Below are positions 24,240 to 33,345 of a DNA stretch of 64,000 bases, piece after piece. A program made the translations under genes and the position numbers. Numbering within the stretch: the stretch's first letter is position 1; every line of letters starts with the position of its first letter. The notes under the pieces are model-generated. The model was given only the letters and a program-made list of their open reading frames with translations, ran no database searches and was not told the origin of the DNA. Source of the DNA: Prosthecobacter sp. (GTDB lineage Bacteria > Verrucomicrobiota > Verrucomicrobiia > Verrucomicrobiales > Verrucomicrobiaceae); contig JAFMIR010000010.1 of the NCBI GenBank assembly GCA_017853885.1, positions 55,843 to 119,842 of the forward strand, given 5' to 3'.

Positions 24240-26185
24240 GACTTTGATGGCATGCAAAGCACTGCTTCGCCGAGCAGTGCAATCGCCATCAGGAACAGGA
24301 AAGTGCGCCAAATCTCGCTAGCGAGGCTGGTGGGGTTTTCGACTTCGTCTTCGATGATGTGATGATCGAGACCGGCGAAAAGCTCGCCTAGAGCATTTTT
24401 GCTGAGGAAGTCTGACGCATCTTCCTGTGGAGGGCGATTGAGTGCGACAAGTCTATCACCGCTTTGGAGGATTCCTGCGCGCAACGGCAGTTCGGTGCTT
24501 AGAAAAGTTTCACCATGTCTTTTCCATATACCTGGGCCAAGGGCATTCGGAGCAGCTTCGCGTTGCTGGGCTTTACCGAGGCCTCTGGAACCCTCGTTGA
24601 GAGCGCGGTGAAGCATGGCGAACATCACAACGCCATCGCGGGCCAGCGTGGAAGCATTGGAGCTGGGAAGAGTGCCAAGAAACCAGACTGGGTTTTCGCT
24701 CGCTGCGTTCGCACGAATGAGCAGCGTTTGGTTTTCACCGAGTCGTGCCAGCGGTGTGCCTTCACCGAGGATTTCGCAGTGGCGCTGCACTTCGAGATCG
24801 CCAAGCGGCAGCGCGTCGCCACTGCGGGTGTTTGCGAGCAACCCGGCATCGTTGCGCCACCAACTCACCCTAGCAGGTTTGTTGCTGCCATCCCATTTCC
24901 CCCATTTTAGGCCTGCGAAGGTGTTTGTGTTCGGCATCTCGGGTGGCAAAAAGAGTGTGCTGCGCGCATGTGACAGCTGCTTGGCGATGAGGTTGCCCTC
25001 CTTCGGCAAAGGTGCGTGCCAGATGATGAGTGCGGTGTCATCCCACGGGATTTCGGCGGCACGTGAGGGTGGTAAAATGCTGCATGCATACTTCCTCATC
25101 GGATCTGCAGCTGATTCGAGAGCAGCTTGTAGAGGTCTAAACGTGGCTTCCTCATCGCTGACGATTACGCTGCGCAGTACGGGGGGCTCGGCGAACACAA
25201 AGTGAAAAACGTTGTCGCTCGGCAAGGTATCGGTGGGTAATTCGATTCGGCCATGGCCTTCCTTCATGGTCTTGGCAATGGGGATGGCGTGCGCCTGTAA
25301 AATGAGTGTCGAGTCCTTCAACTCGGTTTGGAAGGTTGTGCTTACATCGCCTACGATGAAACGCAGCGGCAGTTTGAGTGGTTCTTTGGCTGCCTCTGAG
25401 CGGGTAATGCGGACATCAAGCAGCAGTTCAGCTTTTTCGGCTGTTTCGTGACGCGTGACGCGCTCGACGGCAATACTCAAATTAAGGGCGGCTGGCTGCG
25501 GATAAGTTAAGAGATGGAAACGAACGCCTTTGCGGCTGGTGAAGCCACTGCGGAGTGTCTGCCAGCGTCCGCTGCTGGCATCCCAGTCGCTCTGATGCAG
25601 ATCACTGAGCACCCACACGTCGGTGCGGCCGGTTTGATTCGTCGAGATGTAGTCGAGCGCGCTTTGCAGCAGCGCGGGCACATCCGCGCCTGTGTCTGTG
25701 GGGGCAGTGATCGGCAGATCGGTCAGTGACTCTGGGTTTTCGAGCGCCTGAGGTTGGAGATGCGCGTTTTCGATGAGCACGAGTTTTGACCGAGTGCCCA
25801 CGGTGTCGCGCAGCGCCTGCGATAACTTGGCAAGGCCCGCGCTGCGTTTGCTGGTGCCGGTGGCTAGGTCTTGCTGTTCCATACTCGCCGAGCGGTCCAG
25901 TAGCACGATGACCGTGTCAGGCAATCCGCCTGTGAGCCCGAGTAAGCCGCCCGCCATGGGGCGCGTGATGACAAAAAGAATGGCCGCCACTGCCAGCACG
26001 CGAAACGCGAGGATGAGAATCTGCCGCAAGCGCGATAGCCCCTGGTCCATGCGCTGAGCCATGCGTAGGAACATCATCGCCGCCCACCTCACCTGTCGCC
26101 GCCGATAGAGGTGGATCAAATGAATGACCACCGGCAGCGCCGCGAGCGGTAAGGCCAAAAGCAGTGTGGGAACAAGGAAGGTCAT
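24215..26185 (-). CDS. BatA-type membrane protein with VWA domain
   Basis: The 656-residue protein begins with the aerotolerance-regulator N-terminal unit: a transmembrane helix (FLVPTLLLALPLAALPVVIHL), a basic RRRQVRWAAMMFL segment and a second helix. A von Willebrand A domain follows with a complete MIDAS start (LLDRSASM). A long beta-rich region and a C-terminal transmembrane helix (FLFLMAIALLGEAVL) end the protein. I chose ATG at 26185, where the membrane segment begins. Bat proteins usually sit with MoxR ATPase, DUF58 and BatB genes. None is within this window, so this is a stand-alone member. Its stop overlaps the end of the convergent secreted-protein gene. Confidence 0.88.
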   Translation of the reverse strand: MTFLVPTLLLALPLAALPVVIHLIHLYRRRQVRWAAMMFLRMAQRMDQGLSRLRQILILAFRVLAVAAILFVITRPMAGGLLGLTGGLPDTVIVLLDRSASMEQQDLATGTSKRSAGLAKLSQALRDTVGTRSKLVLIENAHLQPQALENPESLTDLPITAPTDTGADVPALLQSALDYISTNQTGRTDVWVLSDLHQSDWDASSGRWQTLRSGFTSRKGVRFHLLTYPQPAALNLSIAVERVTRHETAEKAELLLDVRITRSEAAKEPLKLPLRFIVGDVSTTFQTELKDSTLILQAHAIPIAKTMKEGHGRIELPTDTLPSDNVFHFVFAEPPVLRSVIVSDEEATFRPLQAALESAADPMRKYACSILPPSRAAEIPWDDTALIIWHAPLPKEGNLIAKQLSHARSTLFLPPEMPNTNTFAGLKWGKWDGSNKPARVSWWRNDAGLLANTRSGDALPLGDLEVQRHCEILGEGTPLARLGENQTLLIRANAASENPVWFLGTLPSSNASTLARDGVVMFAMLHRALNEGSRGLGKAQQREAAPNALGPGIWKRHGETFLSTELPLRAGILQSGDRLVALNRPPQEDASDFLSKNALGELFAGLDHHIIEDEVENPTSLASEIWRTFLFLMAIALLGEAVLCMPSKSQLPLAGA

Positions 26186-26210
26186 GAAGGTGATGCGACC
26201 ACAAAGTCGA

Positions 26211-26246
26211 AGGGTCAAGAAGGCATGCGGTGACCTTCTTGACCCT
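26211..26246 (-). terminator. hairpin between PQQ dehydrogenase and VWA genes
   Basis: AGGGTCAAGAAGG (26211-26223) and CCTTCTTGACCCT (26234-26246) form a perfect 13-bp stem around a 10-base loop, 24 bases after the PQQ gene stop. The tail on the minus strand (TTCGACTTTG) is only mildly T-rich, so termination strength is uncertain. Confidence 0.55.
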
Positions 26247-26269
26247 TCTGTGAGATTTGGAGGAATGGA

Positions 26270-27583
26270 TTATTTCTGCAGTGGTGCGGTTTCAGCACCG
26301 GCTGGCACTTTGTCGGCTGGAACGAGCTTCCACAGAGCGCCACGTTCGCTGGTGTAGGGATCGACCGGGCCGCCGTAGTTTGCAGTGGCGTGAGTGAGGT
26401 AGAGATTGCCTTCCTCGTCGAAACCGCTGCCGGTAGGGCGCAGGGGGGTGTCGAGGTCAAGGCACTCCTTCATCTCATAGCCACCCTTGCCTTTGATGAT
26501 GCTCCAGATCTTGCCGCTGCCCCAGTCGGCGCAGAAGTAGGTGCCCTCGAGGCTAGGATGGGTCTTGCTGCGGCTGACGCCGATATTGATGACGCAGATG
26601 CCTTGGTCGACATGGCTGTATTCAGCTACCGGAAGCACACCGACACGTGGATTGTCCTTTTCGGTCTCGATCGGGAAAGTATGGGAGCCACACATGAACT
26701 TCCAGCCGTAGTTCTCACCACCTTTGCTGCCTGCAGGCTGCATGTTGATTTCTTCCCAATGGTTCTGCCCAATGTCGGCAATCCAGAGATCTCCCGTCTT
26801 GGAGTCAAAGCTAAAGGTCCAAGGATTGCGAAGGCCGTAGGCCCAGATTTCGGGTTTTGCTTTGGGATGAATCTTGGAAAATGCCAACTCAGTGACTCCA
26901 AAGAGCGTCATCTGCTGCGGTAGGGTGAGAAAGGGGTTATCCTTCGGGATACTGTAATTGCGGTCGGGCGTGGAGTGGTCCACATCGATACGCAGCATCT
27001 TGCCCATGTGCGTATGCAGGTCTTGTCCTGTGCTAATAACATCTCCTTCCCAACCACCATCACCGACACCGATGTAAAGATAACCATCAGGACCGAAAGC
27101 AATTTGGCCGCCGTGGTGATTGCAGTAAGGGAAATCGAGCTGCATGAGCACCTTGATGCTGTCCATATCTGCTTCGTCCGGTTTGTTCTTCTTAGCCTTA
27201 ACCTCGGCGATCATGGATGCGCCATTGAACCAAAGGTCGGAATAACAGAAGAAGATGCGGCCGTTTTCCTTAAACTTTGGATGGAAGGCCACGCTGAAGA
27301 GACCGAGCTCAAGGAAGGAACTGATAGTCTTGTCTTTGATGTCGAGAAAGGGCTTCCGATTTTTTTTGCCGTTCTTGATGATCTGGATGACCCCAGGACG
27401 CTCGCAAACAAATAAGCGACCACTGCCATCGGGTGCGCCAGCGATCGCTACGGGATCGACAAGGTCACCTGCGACCTTCACAAGAGCAATCGCTGTGTTG
27501 GATTTGCCACTGGGCTGAATGGTTTGCGCCTGTAGAGCGAGAGGAATCGTCAAGGCTGCGAGGAGTGCGGTTGGTATTTTCAT
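26270..27583 (-). CDS. PQQ-dependent sugar dehydrogenase (soluble aldose dehydrogenase type)
   Basis: A 437-residue secreted protein (signal peptide MKIPTALLAALTIPLALQA). The six-bladed GSDH propeller is recognisable by FSVAFHPKFKENGRIFFCYSD, CNHHGGQIAFGPDGYLYIGVGDGG, DNPF, AYGLRNPWTFSFDSKTGDLWIADIGQ and GSGFDEEGNLY. In the sGDH/YliI family the conserved His in the HHGG region is the general base and the cofactor is PQQ. It would oxidise aldose sugars in the periplasm and pass electrons to the respiratory chain. No pqq synthesis gene is in the window. ATG at 27583. Confidence 0.9.
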   Translation of the reverse strand: MKIPTALLAALTIPLALQAQTIQPSGKSNTAIALVKVAGDLVDPVAIAGAPDGSGRLFVCERPGVIQIIKNGKKNRKPFLDIKDKTISSFLELGLFSVAFHPKFKENGRIFFCYSDLWFNGASMIAEVKAKKNKPDEADMDSIKVLMQLDFPYCNHHGGQIAFGPDGYLYIGVGDGGWEGDVISTGQDLHTHMGKMLRIDVDHSTPDRNYSIPKDNPFLTLPQQMTLFGVTELAFSKIHPKAKPEIWAYGLRNPWTFSFDSKTGDLWIADIGQNHWEEINMQPAGSKGGENYGWKFMCGSHTFPIETEKDNPRVGVLPVAEYSHVDQGICVINIGVSRSKTHPSLEGTYFCADWGSGKIWSIIKGKGGYEMKECLDLDTPLRPTGSGFDEEGNLYLTHATANYGGPVDPYTSERGALWKLVPADKVPAGAETAPLQK

Positions 27584-27721
27584 AAGTCAAAATGCGCTTT
27601 AAAAGTATGGAATCGGCCATTAGGCGGCAAGTGTGAAATTCTACGGAAAGTTTTGCCATGCTGAAAGAGCGGGAAAAGACAGTTCCAACGGCGGTTTGGA
27701 ACAGTGCGAGCCGATCAAAGC

Positions 27722-29053
27722 CTAGGCAAGCTCAGCGAGCAGGGCTTGGTTCAGCCGCACACCGGCCTCAAAATTCTCGATTGGGAAATTTTCATTCGGT
27801 GCGTGTGCCTGACAATCCGGCAGTGCAAGGCCGAGTAGCAAGGTGTCAACGCCGAGGACATCTTTGAAGGCCTGAACGATCGGAATGCTGCCGCCTTCGC
27901 GAATCAGGGCAAGTTTCTGGCCTGGGAAAGCGATTTGGAGAGCTCGCTGTGCAGCCTGACCCATGGGAGAATGCGGATCCATCAAATAAGGCATGCCGGT
28001 GTGACCAGGTTTGATCTCAAGCCGCACGCCCGGAGGCTTGTTTGCTTGGAGATGCTCGGTCAAGTTTTCAAGAATGCGTTCGGGATTCTGGTCAGGAACG
28101 AGGCGGCAAGAAAGCTTCACAAAGGCTTCGCGGCCGATGACGGTCTTGGAACCTTCGCCTTGATAGCCTCCCCCGATGCCATTGACCTCGATTGTGGGGC
28201 GTGCCCAGCGTCGTTCGCGTTCCGTGTAGCCTGGTTCGCCGAACAAGCAGGGTGAACCGGTAAGTGCCAGCATCTCTGCATCGCCATCGCCAAGGGATGC
28301 CCAAGCCTTACGCTCCCAAGCTTGGATGTTCCGCACGTCATCATAAAAACCCTTCACAGCCACCCGTCCATCAGCATCGTGGAGAGTGGCAGTGAGCCGT
28401 GCCACGGCGGTGACGGGATTGGCAATGGCTCCACCAAAAATGCCGCTGTGAAGATCAATCGAGGGGCCATGAAGACGGGCTTCCAGACAGGCGATGCCTC
28501 GAAGGCCGTAGGTGAATGTACCAACGCCAGGTGCCACCATGCCGGTGTCTGATATGGCAACGAGATCACATTTGAGTTCAGCAGCATGCTGTTGCAGAAA
28601 TGGCTTCAAATTTGGGCTGCCAATTTCCTCCTCACCTTCGAAAAGTGCAATCAGGTTCACTGGCAGGTCCGCATGCTGGGCTAGCGTTTGCGTCAAACCC
28701 TGAATATGGGCCATTAGCTGTCCCTTGTTGTCAGTGGCCCCTCGGCAATAGATGCGCCCATTGCGGATCGTGGGCTCAAAAGCGGGTGATTTCCACTCAT
28801 GCAAAGGCTCAGCGGGCTGCACATCGTAGTGTCCGTAAAGCAACACGGTGCACCGTCCGGGGAGGTGCTTGTTTTTGGCGAGCAAAACCGGGTGTCCAGG
28901 CGTGTCATGTAGTTCAGCGCGTAGTCCGATGCTGCGAAGTTTCGCCTGTAGCCATTCAGCGCAGGCTCGTACGTCAGCGCGGCGGGTTGAATCGGTCGAT
29001 ACGGAAGGAAAACGCAGGCAGGTAAGGAGTTCTTCGAGGCCGGGAGGGTTCAT
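27722..29053 (-). CDS. M20 family dipeptidase/carboxypeptidase
   Basis: A 443-residue zinc peptidase of the M20 family (PepV/CNDP branch). Metal and catalytic residues are visible: LLYGHYDVQP (His ligand and following Asp), GRIYCRGATDNKGQL (bridging Asp), FEGEEEIGSPN (catalytic Glu and ligand Glu), AISDTGM (Asp ligand) and a C-terminal EGGSIPI. A dimerisation domain occupies roughly 190-350. No signal peptide, so it probably acts on dipeptides in the cytoplasm. ATG at 29053. It is divergent from the small protein gene, 249 bp away. Confidence 0.92.
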   Translation of the reverse strand: MNPPGLEELLTCLRFPSVSTDSTRRADVRACAEWLQAKLRSIGLRAELHDTPGHPVLLAKNKHLPGRCTVLLYGHYDVQPAEPLHEWKSPAFEPTIRNGRIYCRGATDNKGQLMAHIQGLTQTLAQHADLPVNLIALFEGEEEIGSPNLKPFLQQHAAELKCDLVAISDTGMVAPGVGTFTYGLRGIACLEARLHGPSIDLHSGIFGGAIANPVTAVARLTATLHDADGRVAVKGFYDDVRNIQAWERKAWASLGDGDAEMLALTGSPCLFGEPGYTERERRWARPTIEVNGIGGGYQGEGSKTVIGREAFVKLSCRLVPDQNPERILENLTEHLQANKPPGVRLEIKPGHTGMPYLMDPHSPMGQAAQRALQIAFPGQKLALIREGGSIPIVQAFKDVLGVDTLLLGLALPDCQAHAPNENFPIENFEAGVRLNQALLAELA

Positions 29054-29302
29054 GTAACAACAGTAACGAGCCCCCGAGGACTCACAACTGCCTCATCGAG
29101 TGAAGGACCGTCGGGTCATGTGATGGGTGGCGGTGGATGCCCTTCTTGATGACTTACATCAAATCGTAGGCATAGCCTCGAATAAAGCCAATGCCAAAGC
29201 GCTCGAAACAGGGCAGGATGAGAGTGACACCCTCATTATGTCGTGTGTGGTTAGGTGTTTTTACTTGGCTATTTGGAGCCCATCCGATACAACCATAACA
29301 CC

Positions 29303-29566
29303 ATGATCGAAGTCCAAATTTACGCCCCCGGCTTGCGCAAGGAGTCCGCCATCATGCAGCTTCGCAGCCAAATGGATCACTTTCCGCAAGTGCGTTACAA
29401 AGTCGATTCACGACATGATCTTGTTTATTTTGAGATTGATCAGCATGGCGATCTCTCGCAGGAGGAAATCCATCAGATCTTTGAGGCGATTGATCTCTCG
29501 CCGCGTTTTGTCGGACAAATTCCCGATGGATTGCGCAGCGGCTCTGAAACGAAACGTCTGATCTGA
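29303..29566 (+). CDS. small uncharacterised protein, 87 residues
   Basis: Starts at ATG 29303 (MIEVQIYAPGLRK). A longer in-frame start at 29255 is less likely. The predicted pattern is strand-helix-strand-strand-helix, suggesting a ferredoxin-like or HMA-like fold, but the CxxC metal site of HMA proteins is absent. A weak promoter-like pair (TTGGCT at 29265, TACAAC at 29288) lies just upstream. No Shine-Dalgarno is obvious. It lies 7 bp before the kelch-like gene and may be co-transcribed. Function unknown. Confidence 0.6.
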   Translation: MIEVQIYAPGLRKESAIMQLRSQMDHFPQVRYKVDSRHDLVYFEIDQHGDLSQEEIHQIFEAIDLSPRFVGQIPDGLRSGSETKRLI

Positions 29567-29573
29567 TGCAGAT

Positions 29574-30548
29574 ATGAGATCATTGTGGGCTTTTTTGACC
29601 TTTTCTACTGCCTCGTGGGCAGTTGACTGGGTGCTGGAATCCAAAGCGCCTTGGCAGGCGCGTGACTCCCAAGTGGAGTTTGTCTTGAATGATAGGCTGT
29701 GGATTGGCGGCGGCTGGTTTCAGTCTTACGAGGCTCCGCCTCGCGATCTGTGGTCATCTGCCGATGGCAAAGTGTGGAAGCTATCCATGTCTCAGGCTCC
29801 TTGGAAGCACAGCGACCTTGCCATGAGCCGAGTTTTCCAAAATAAGGTGTGGGTGATGGGTGGCTGGTTCAATGGACGACTACCTGGCCACTCTGCCAGC
29901 AACGAGGTGTGGTCATCGGCGGACGCTGTTTCTTGGAGCCAAGTGACATCCGCTGCAGATTGGTCGCCACGGCTTGCCGCAGGGCTCGTGGAGCATCGCG
30001 GGCACTTGTGGATATTGGGCGGCACGGAGAACTACTATTTTGGCGATTCGTCGAGTGTTAAGAACGACGTCTGGTCCTCTTCCGATGGTCGAATCTGGAC
30101 ACAAGCTACCGCTGAGGCTGCTTGGTCACCACGTGCGTACCATCAAGTCATTGTCCTTAACAACCGAATGTATGTGCTGGGCGGTGGAAACTATGTGCCT
30201 GCTTACGAAGCGAAAAACGATGTGTGGTCCTCCTCCGATGGTGTGAAATGGACTTGTGAGCTCGAAAAAGCGCCTTGGTCGCCCAGACTGTGGTTTAGCG
30301 CGGCGGTGTATCGCGGCCGAATGTGGGTGATTGGAGGCTGGTCAAAGGCAAATGACAACTTGGGTGATGTCTGGCACAGCGCCAATGGGCGTGATTGGCA
30401 GTGTTTGCAGACAAAAACTTGTTGGAAGGCACGCCATGAGCATTCCGTGCTTGTTTATCAGGATAAGCTATGGGTGCTCGGCGGTCATGCGAGACCTCTT
30501 TCGAGCGAAGTTTGGTCCTTGTATCTGCCGGTGGACTGGAAGCCTTGA
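29574..30548 (+). CDS. secreted kelch-like protein with six repeats
   Basis: The 324-residue protein has a short signal peptide (LWAFLTFSTASWA) and six kelch-type blades. Each combines a strand such as LWVLGG, MYVLGG or VWVMGGW with a downstream (D/E)VWSSxDGxxW unit: NDVWSSSDGRIW, NDVWSSSDGVKW, GDVWHSANGRDW and similar. Six blades would close a propeller with nothing left over. Such proteins usually bind a partner or carbohydrate. No catalytic signature is evident. The preceding small gene ends 7 bp upstream. Confidence 0.85.
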   Translation: MRSLWAFLTFSTASWAVDWVLESKAPWQARDSQVEFVLNDRLWIGGGWFQSYEAPPRDLWSSADGKVWKLSMSQAPWKHSDLAMSRVFQNKVWVMGGWFNGRLPGHSASNEVWSSADAVSWSQVTSAADWSPRLAAGLVEHRGHLWILGGTENYYFGDSSSVKNDVWSSSDGRIWTQATAEAAWSPRAYHQVIVLNNRMYVLGGGNYVPAYEAKNDVWSSSDGVKWTCELEKAPWSPRLWFSAAVYRGRMWVIGGWSKANDNLGDVWHSANGRDWQCLQTKTCWKARHEHSVLVYQDKLWVLGGHARPLSSEVWSLYLPVDWKP

Positions 30549-30563
30549 AAAATCCTTGTCAGC

Positions 30564-32264
30564 TTAGTTAGGCTTGCTGGGCAGATCCACGAGCATTTGG
30601 GCGTTGCTCGGGTAGCGCTCAAGCAGGGTTAGTACACGCTGGATGGCGTCGATGGGTTTGCCCCCAGCAAGGCCACGGCGGAGCATGTGAATCTTGTCGA
30701 GTTGGAAAGACTGAAGGAGCAGCTCCTCGCGTCGCGTGCCAGACTTGAAGATATTCACGGCGGGATAGTAAAACTGTTCGGCGATCTTGCGGTCGAGCAC
30801 GATCTCCATGTTTCCCGTGCCTTTGAACTCGAGGAAAATGAGATCATCCATCTTGCTGCCGGTCTCGATTAAGGCTGTGGCTAGAATGGTCAAACTGCCG
30901 GCGGTGCGTGTGTTTCGTGCGGCGGCAAACAAGCGACGCGGAATTTCGAGGGCGCCGACGCCGACACCGCCGCTCATGGTCGCATTGTTTTTCGCGGTGT
31001 TGTTGTAGGCGCGGGCCATGCGGGTGATCGAATCCATGAGCATGAAGACATGCTCACCGCACTCGACGAGGCGCTTTGCACGTTCGACGGCAAACTGAGC
31101 GATGCGTGTATGGCTTTTCACATCCTGATCATTGCTGCTGGCAAAAATTTCGGCGTTTGGAAGTGCGCGCTTGAACTCCGTGACCTCCTCCGGACGCTCG
31201 TCCACAAGCAGAATCATGAGATGCGTGCCTGGGTGGTTTGATGTGATGGCTTCGGCGACGTGTTGAAGAATGGTGGTTTTTCCTGAACGCGGAGGGGCGA
31301 CAATGAGGCCACGCTGGCCACGCCCAACCGGCGTGAACATGTCAATCACGCGGGTGGTCAGGCGATCCTTGTGTGTCTCTAGCTGGATACGTTTATTTGG
31401 ATTGATAGCCTTCAGTTCCTCAAAAAGAGGGAGGTCGCGGGCGGATTCGGGGGCGCGGGCATTGATTTCGCTCACTTCGGTGAGCTGCGGGCCGCGCGGC
31501 CCTTTGCACTGAACCCCGGTGATCTGCATGCCTTCACGCATGCCATATTGGCGGATCAGATCTTGGCTGACCCAGCAGTCATTCGGATGCTGCGAATAAG
31601 AGCGGTCCTTTTGGCGGAGGTTGCCATAGCCTTTCGGATGCAGCTCAAGGATGCCGTTTGCAGGCTCTGGAGGACCGAGTTCGATTTCTTTGATGGGAGA
31701 AGGCTCTGCGGTAGCGCCTGTCATATCGCTCGAAGGAGGAACTCCTCCGTTTTGAGCAGCAAGGCGTGCTTGTTGGCGTTCGAGAGCGCGTTGACGCTGT
31801 TTTTCCTTCCAACGTTCAAACTTGGATTTGCGTCTTTCGTGAGCATTTTGGGGCTGCTGGCCTTGTGGCTGAGCCATCTGTGTGGTTTGAGGTGGATGAG
31901 CAGTGGAAGCATCCACTGAAGCTTGTGCGGTAGCAATAGCTTCGGTGCCAGTGGGCACGACAACGCTCATGCTTTGAGGCTCAAGCGCGACGGGAAGCTC
32001 AGCGGCTTGTTCAGAAGCACCAGCAACTGGCGTGGCGGGAGTCTCCACGATAGCAAGATCGGGTGTGTTTTCCTGCGGATCAGTCGCCTTGGTTTTGCGC
32101 TTGGAGGAGGTTTTTTTTGCTGCGGGCTTCTTTGCGGTCGCGACGGTTTTTTTGGCCACAGGCTTCTTCACATCTGCTTTCTTGGCAGCTGCTTTCTTGG
32201 TTGTGGTTTTGCGCTTGGTTTTTTTTGCAGCAACCTCTTCAGCAGGAGAATCTTCGTCTGGCAT
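30564..32264 (-). CDS. rho: transcription termination factor Rho with long disordered N-terminus
   Basis: Rho is a hexameric RNA-dependent ATPase that ends transcription. Residues ~203-265 form the cold-shock-like RNA-binding domain (LHPKGYGNLRQKD, WVSQDLIRQYGM). The motor follows with GRGQRGLIVAPPRSGKTT (Walker A, 323-331), SSNDQDVKSHTR, HVFMLMDSITRMARAYN, and a normal C-terminus. The first ~200 residues are low-complexity: KK/AA-rich (10-60), Pro/Gln-rich (100-145) and an Arg/Lys/Gln helix (144-170). The usual Rho_N helical unit is not evident. Extended N-termini are known in several phyla and can mediate RNA binding or condensation. It lies 20 bp after yebC and is the last gene of the run. 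Confidence 0.96.
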   Translation of the reverse strand: MPDEDSPAEEVAAKKTKRKTTTKKAAAKKADVKKPVAKKTVATAKKPAAKKTSSKRKTKATDPQENTPDLAIVETPATPVAGASEQAAELPVALEPQSMSVVVPTGTEAIATAQASVDASTAHPPQTTQMAQPQGQQPQNAHERRKSKFERWKEKQRQRALERQQARLAAQNGGVPPSSDMTGATAEPSPIKEIELGPPEPANGILELHPKGYGNLRQKDRSYSQHPNDCWVSQDLIRQYGMREGMQITGVQCKGPRGPQLTEVSEINARAPESARDLPLFEELKAINPNKRIQLETHKDRLTTRVIDMFTPVGRGQRGLIVAPPRSGKTTILQHVAEAITSNHPGTHLMILLVDERPEEVTEFKRALPNAEIFASSNDQDVKSHTRIAQFAVERAKRLVECGEHVFMLMDSITRMARAYNNTAKNNATMSGGVGVGALEIPRRLFAAARNTRTAGSLTILATALIETGSKMDDLIFLEFKGTGNMEIVLDRKIAEQFYYPAVNIFKSGTRREELLLQSFQLDKIHMLRRGLAGGKPIDAIQRVLTLLERYPSNAQMLVDLPSKPN

Positions 32265-32284
32265 GATGGATATAGGGGAAGGAA

Positions 32285-33034
32285 TTAGTCGAGCTGTTCA
32301 GCAATGGCATCGTCGATTTCGAAGTTCGCGTGCACGTTTTGTGTGTCATCGTATTCGTCGAGAAGGTCGTAGAGTTTGATGAGTGACTTTGCCGCGGCTG
32401 CATCACTGATTGTGACCGTGGTTTGCGGCTGATAAATGAGTTTCTGGCTTCGAGAGGTGATGCCTTTGTCACGCAGGTGATTCGCAACATGGAACAGCTT
32501 GTCTGTGGGGGTATAAACGACCCATTCATCTCCATCGTTCAAGATGTCGTCAGCTCCTGCTTCAATCGCGATCTCCATGAGCTGGTCTTCAGTCGCATAG
32601 GGCTTATCGAGGCGGATCTCCCCCCGGCGTTGGAACATATAGGCCACGCTGCCAGTGTCAGCGAAGGTGCCGTTGTTCTTCGAAAGCAGAGTGCGAACGT
32701 CGTTGGCACTGCGATTGCGGTTATCGGTGACGATTTCGATCATCATGGCAACGCCCCCGGGACCGTAGGCCTCATAAAGCACTTCTTCCAATGCTGAGCT
32801 GGCAAGTTCACCAGTTCCTTTCTTGATGGCGCGGTCGATGTTATCATTTGGCACATTGGCAGCTTTGGCGGCGGCTATGGCGCTGCGTAGCCGGGCATTG
32901 GTGTCCGGGTTGCCTCCTCCAGCTTTCGCGGCGAGGGTGAGTTCCTTGGCGAGTTTGGAGAAAGCGTTGCCACGCTTGGCATCAATGACCGCTTTGGTGC
33001 GCTTGATCTTGGACCATTTATTGTGGCCAGCCAT
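32285..33034 (-). CDS. yebC: YebC/PmpR family protein
   Basis: A 249-residue YebC protein with the invariant start MAGHNKWSKIKRTK, then DAKRGNAFSKLAKELTLAAK, NARLRSAIAAAKAANVPNDNIDRAIKKG, YEAYGPGGVAMMIEIVTDNRNRS and GSVAYMFQRRGEI. YebC members were annotated as transcription regulators. More recent work places YebC family members at ribosomes stalled on proline-rich sequences. ATG at 33034 is fixed by the conserved N-terminus, even though the frame stays open to 33232. It is 20 bp ahead of rho, so the two are probably one operon. Confidence 0.95.
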   Translation of the reverse strand: MAGHNKWSKIKRTKAVIDAKRGNAFSKLAKELTLAAKAGGGNPDTNARLRSAIAAAKAANVPNDNIDRAIKKGTGELASSALEEVLYEAYGPGGVAMMIEIVTDNRNRSANDVRTLLSKNNGTFADTGSVAYMFQRRGEIRLDKPYATEDQLMEIAIEAGADDILNDGDEWVVYTPTDKLFHVANHLRDKGITSRSQKLIYQPQTTVTISDAAAAKSLIKLYDLLDEYDDTQNVHANFEIDDAIAEQLD

Positions 33035-33345
33035 GGGAGATGGTGATTTCGGTTGTCGGGAGCAGCGGGAAATGCGCTCGCAGGAGCCGCATACCGCTGA
33101 GGGTTGGTATGGAGGAAAAGAAATAAGAGCGGCATTGCCGCGATGACTCGAAGAAGAATGACCGCGCGCATGGGGATGCGCAGAAAGTCTTGATGGTGCT
33201 TTGACCAAAAAAACATCGGTAGACCTGCCCAAAAGTCACCAGCGTTCACAACTCAGTTCTGAGTGCCATGAACGAGTGAACAAAGAGGTGGCTTGGCGGT
33301 CTGGCAAGAGTTTTTTCGTCTCGTTCAAGCCTCAAATGGCTTTTT
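33035..33345. other. leader region upstream of yebC-rho, no gene seen
   Basis: No convincing protein gene. A minus-strand frame with a hydrophobic start (33172 downward) runs into yebC and has no family resemblance. A stem-loop can form at 33064-33098: AGCGG (33064-33068) with CCGCT (33094-33098) and ATGCG (33072-33076) with CGCAT (33088-33092). On the minus strand it would lie in the yebC leader, about 30 bases before the start codon. Confidence 0.4.

Noticed and set aside
33035..33232. 66-residue N-terminal extension of YebC
   Set aside because: YebC proteins begin MAGHNKWSKIK; the extension is low-quality upstream sequence.
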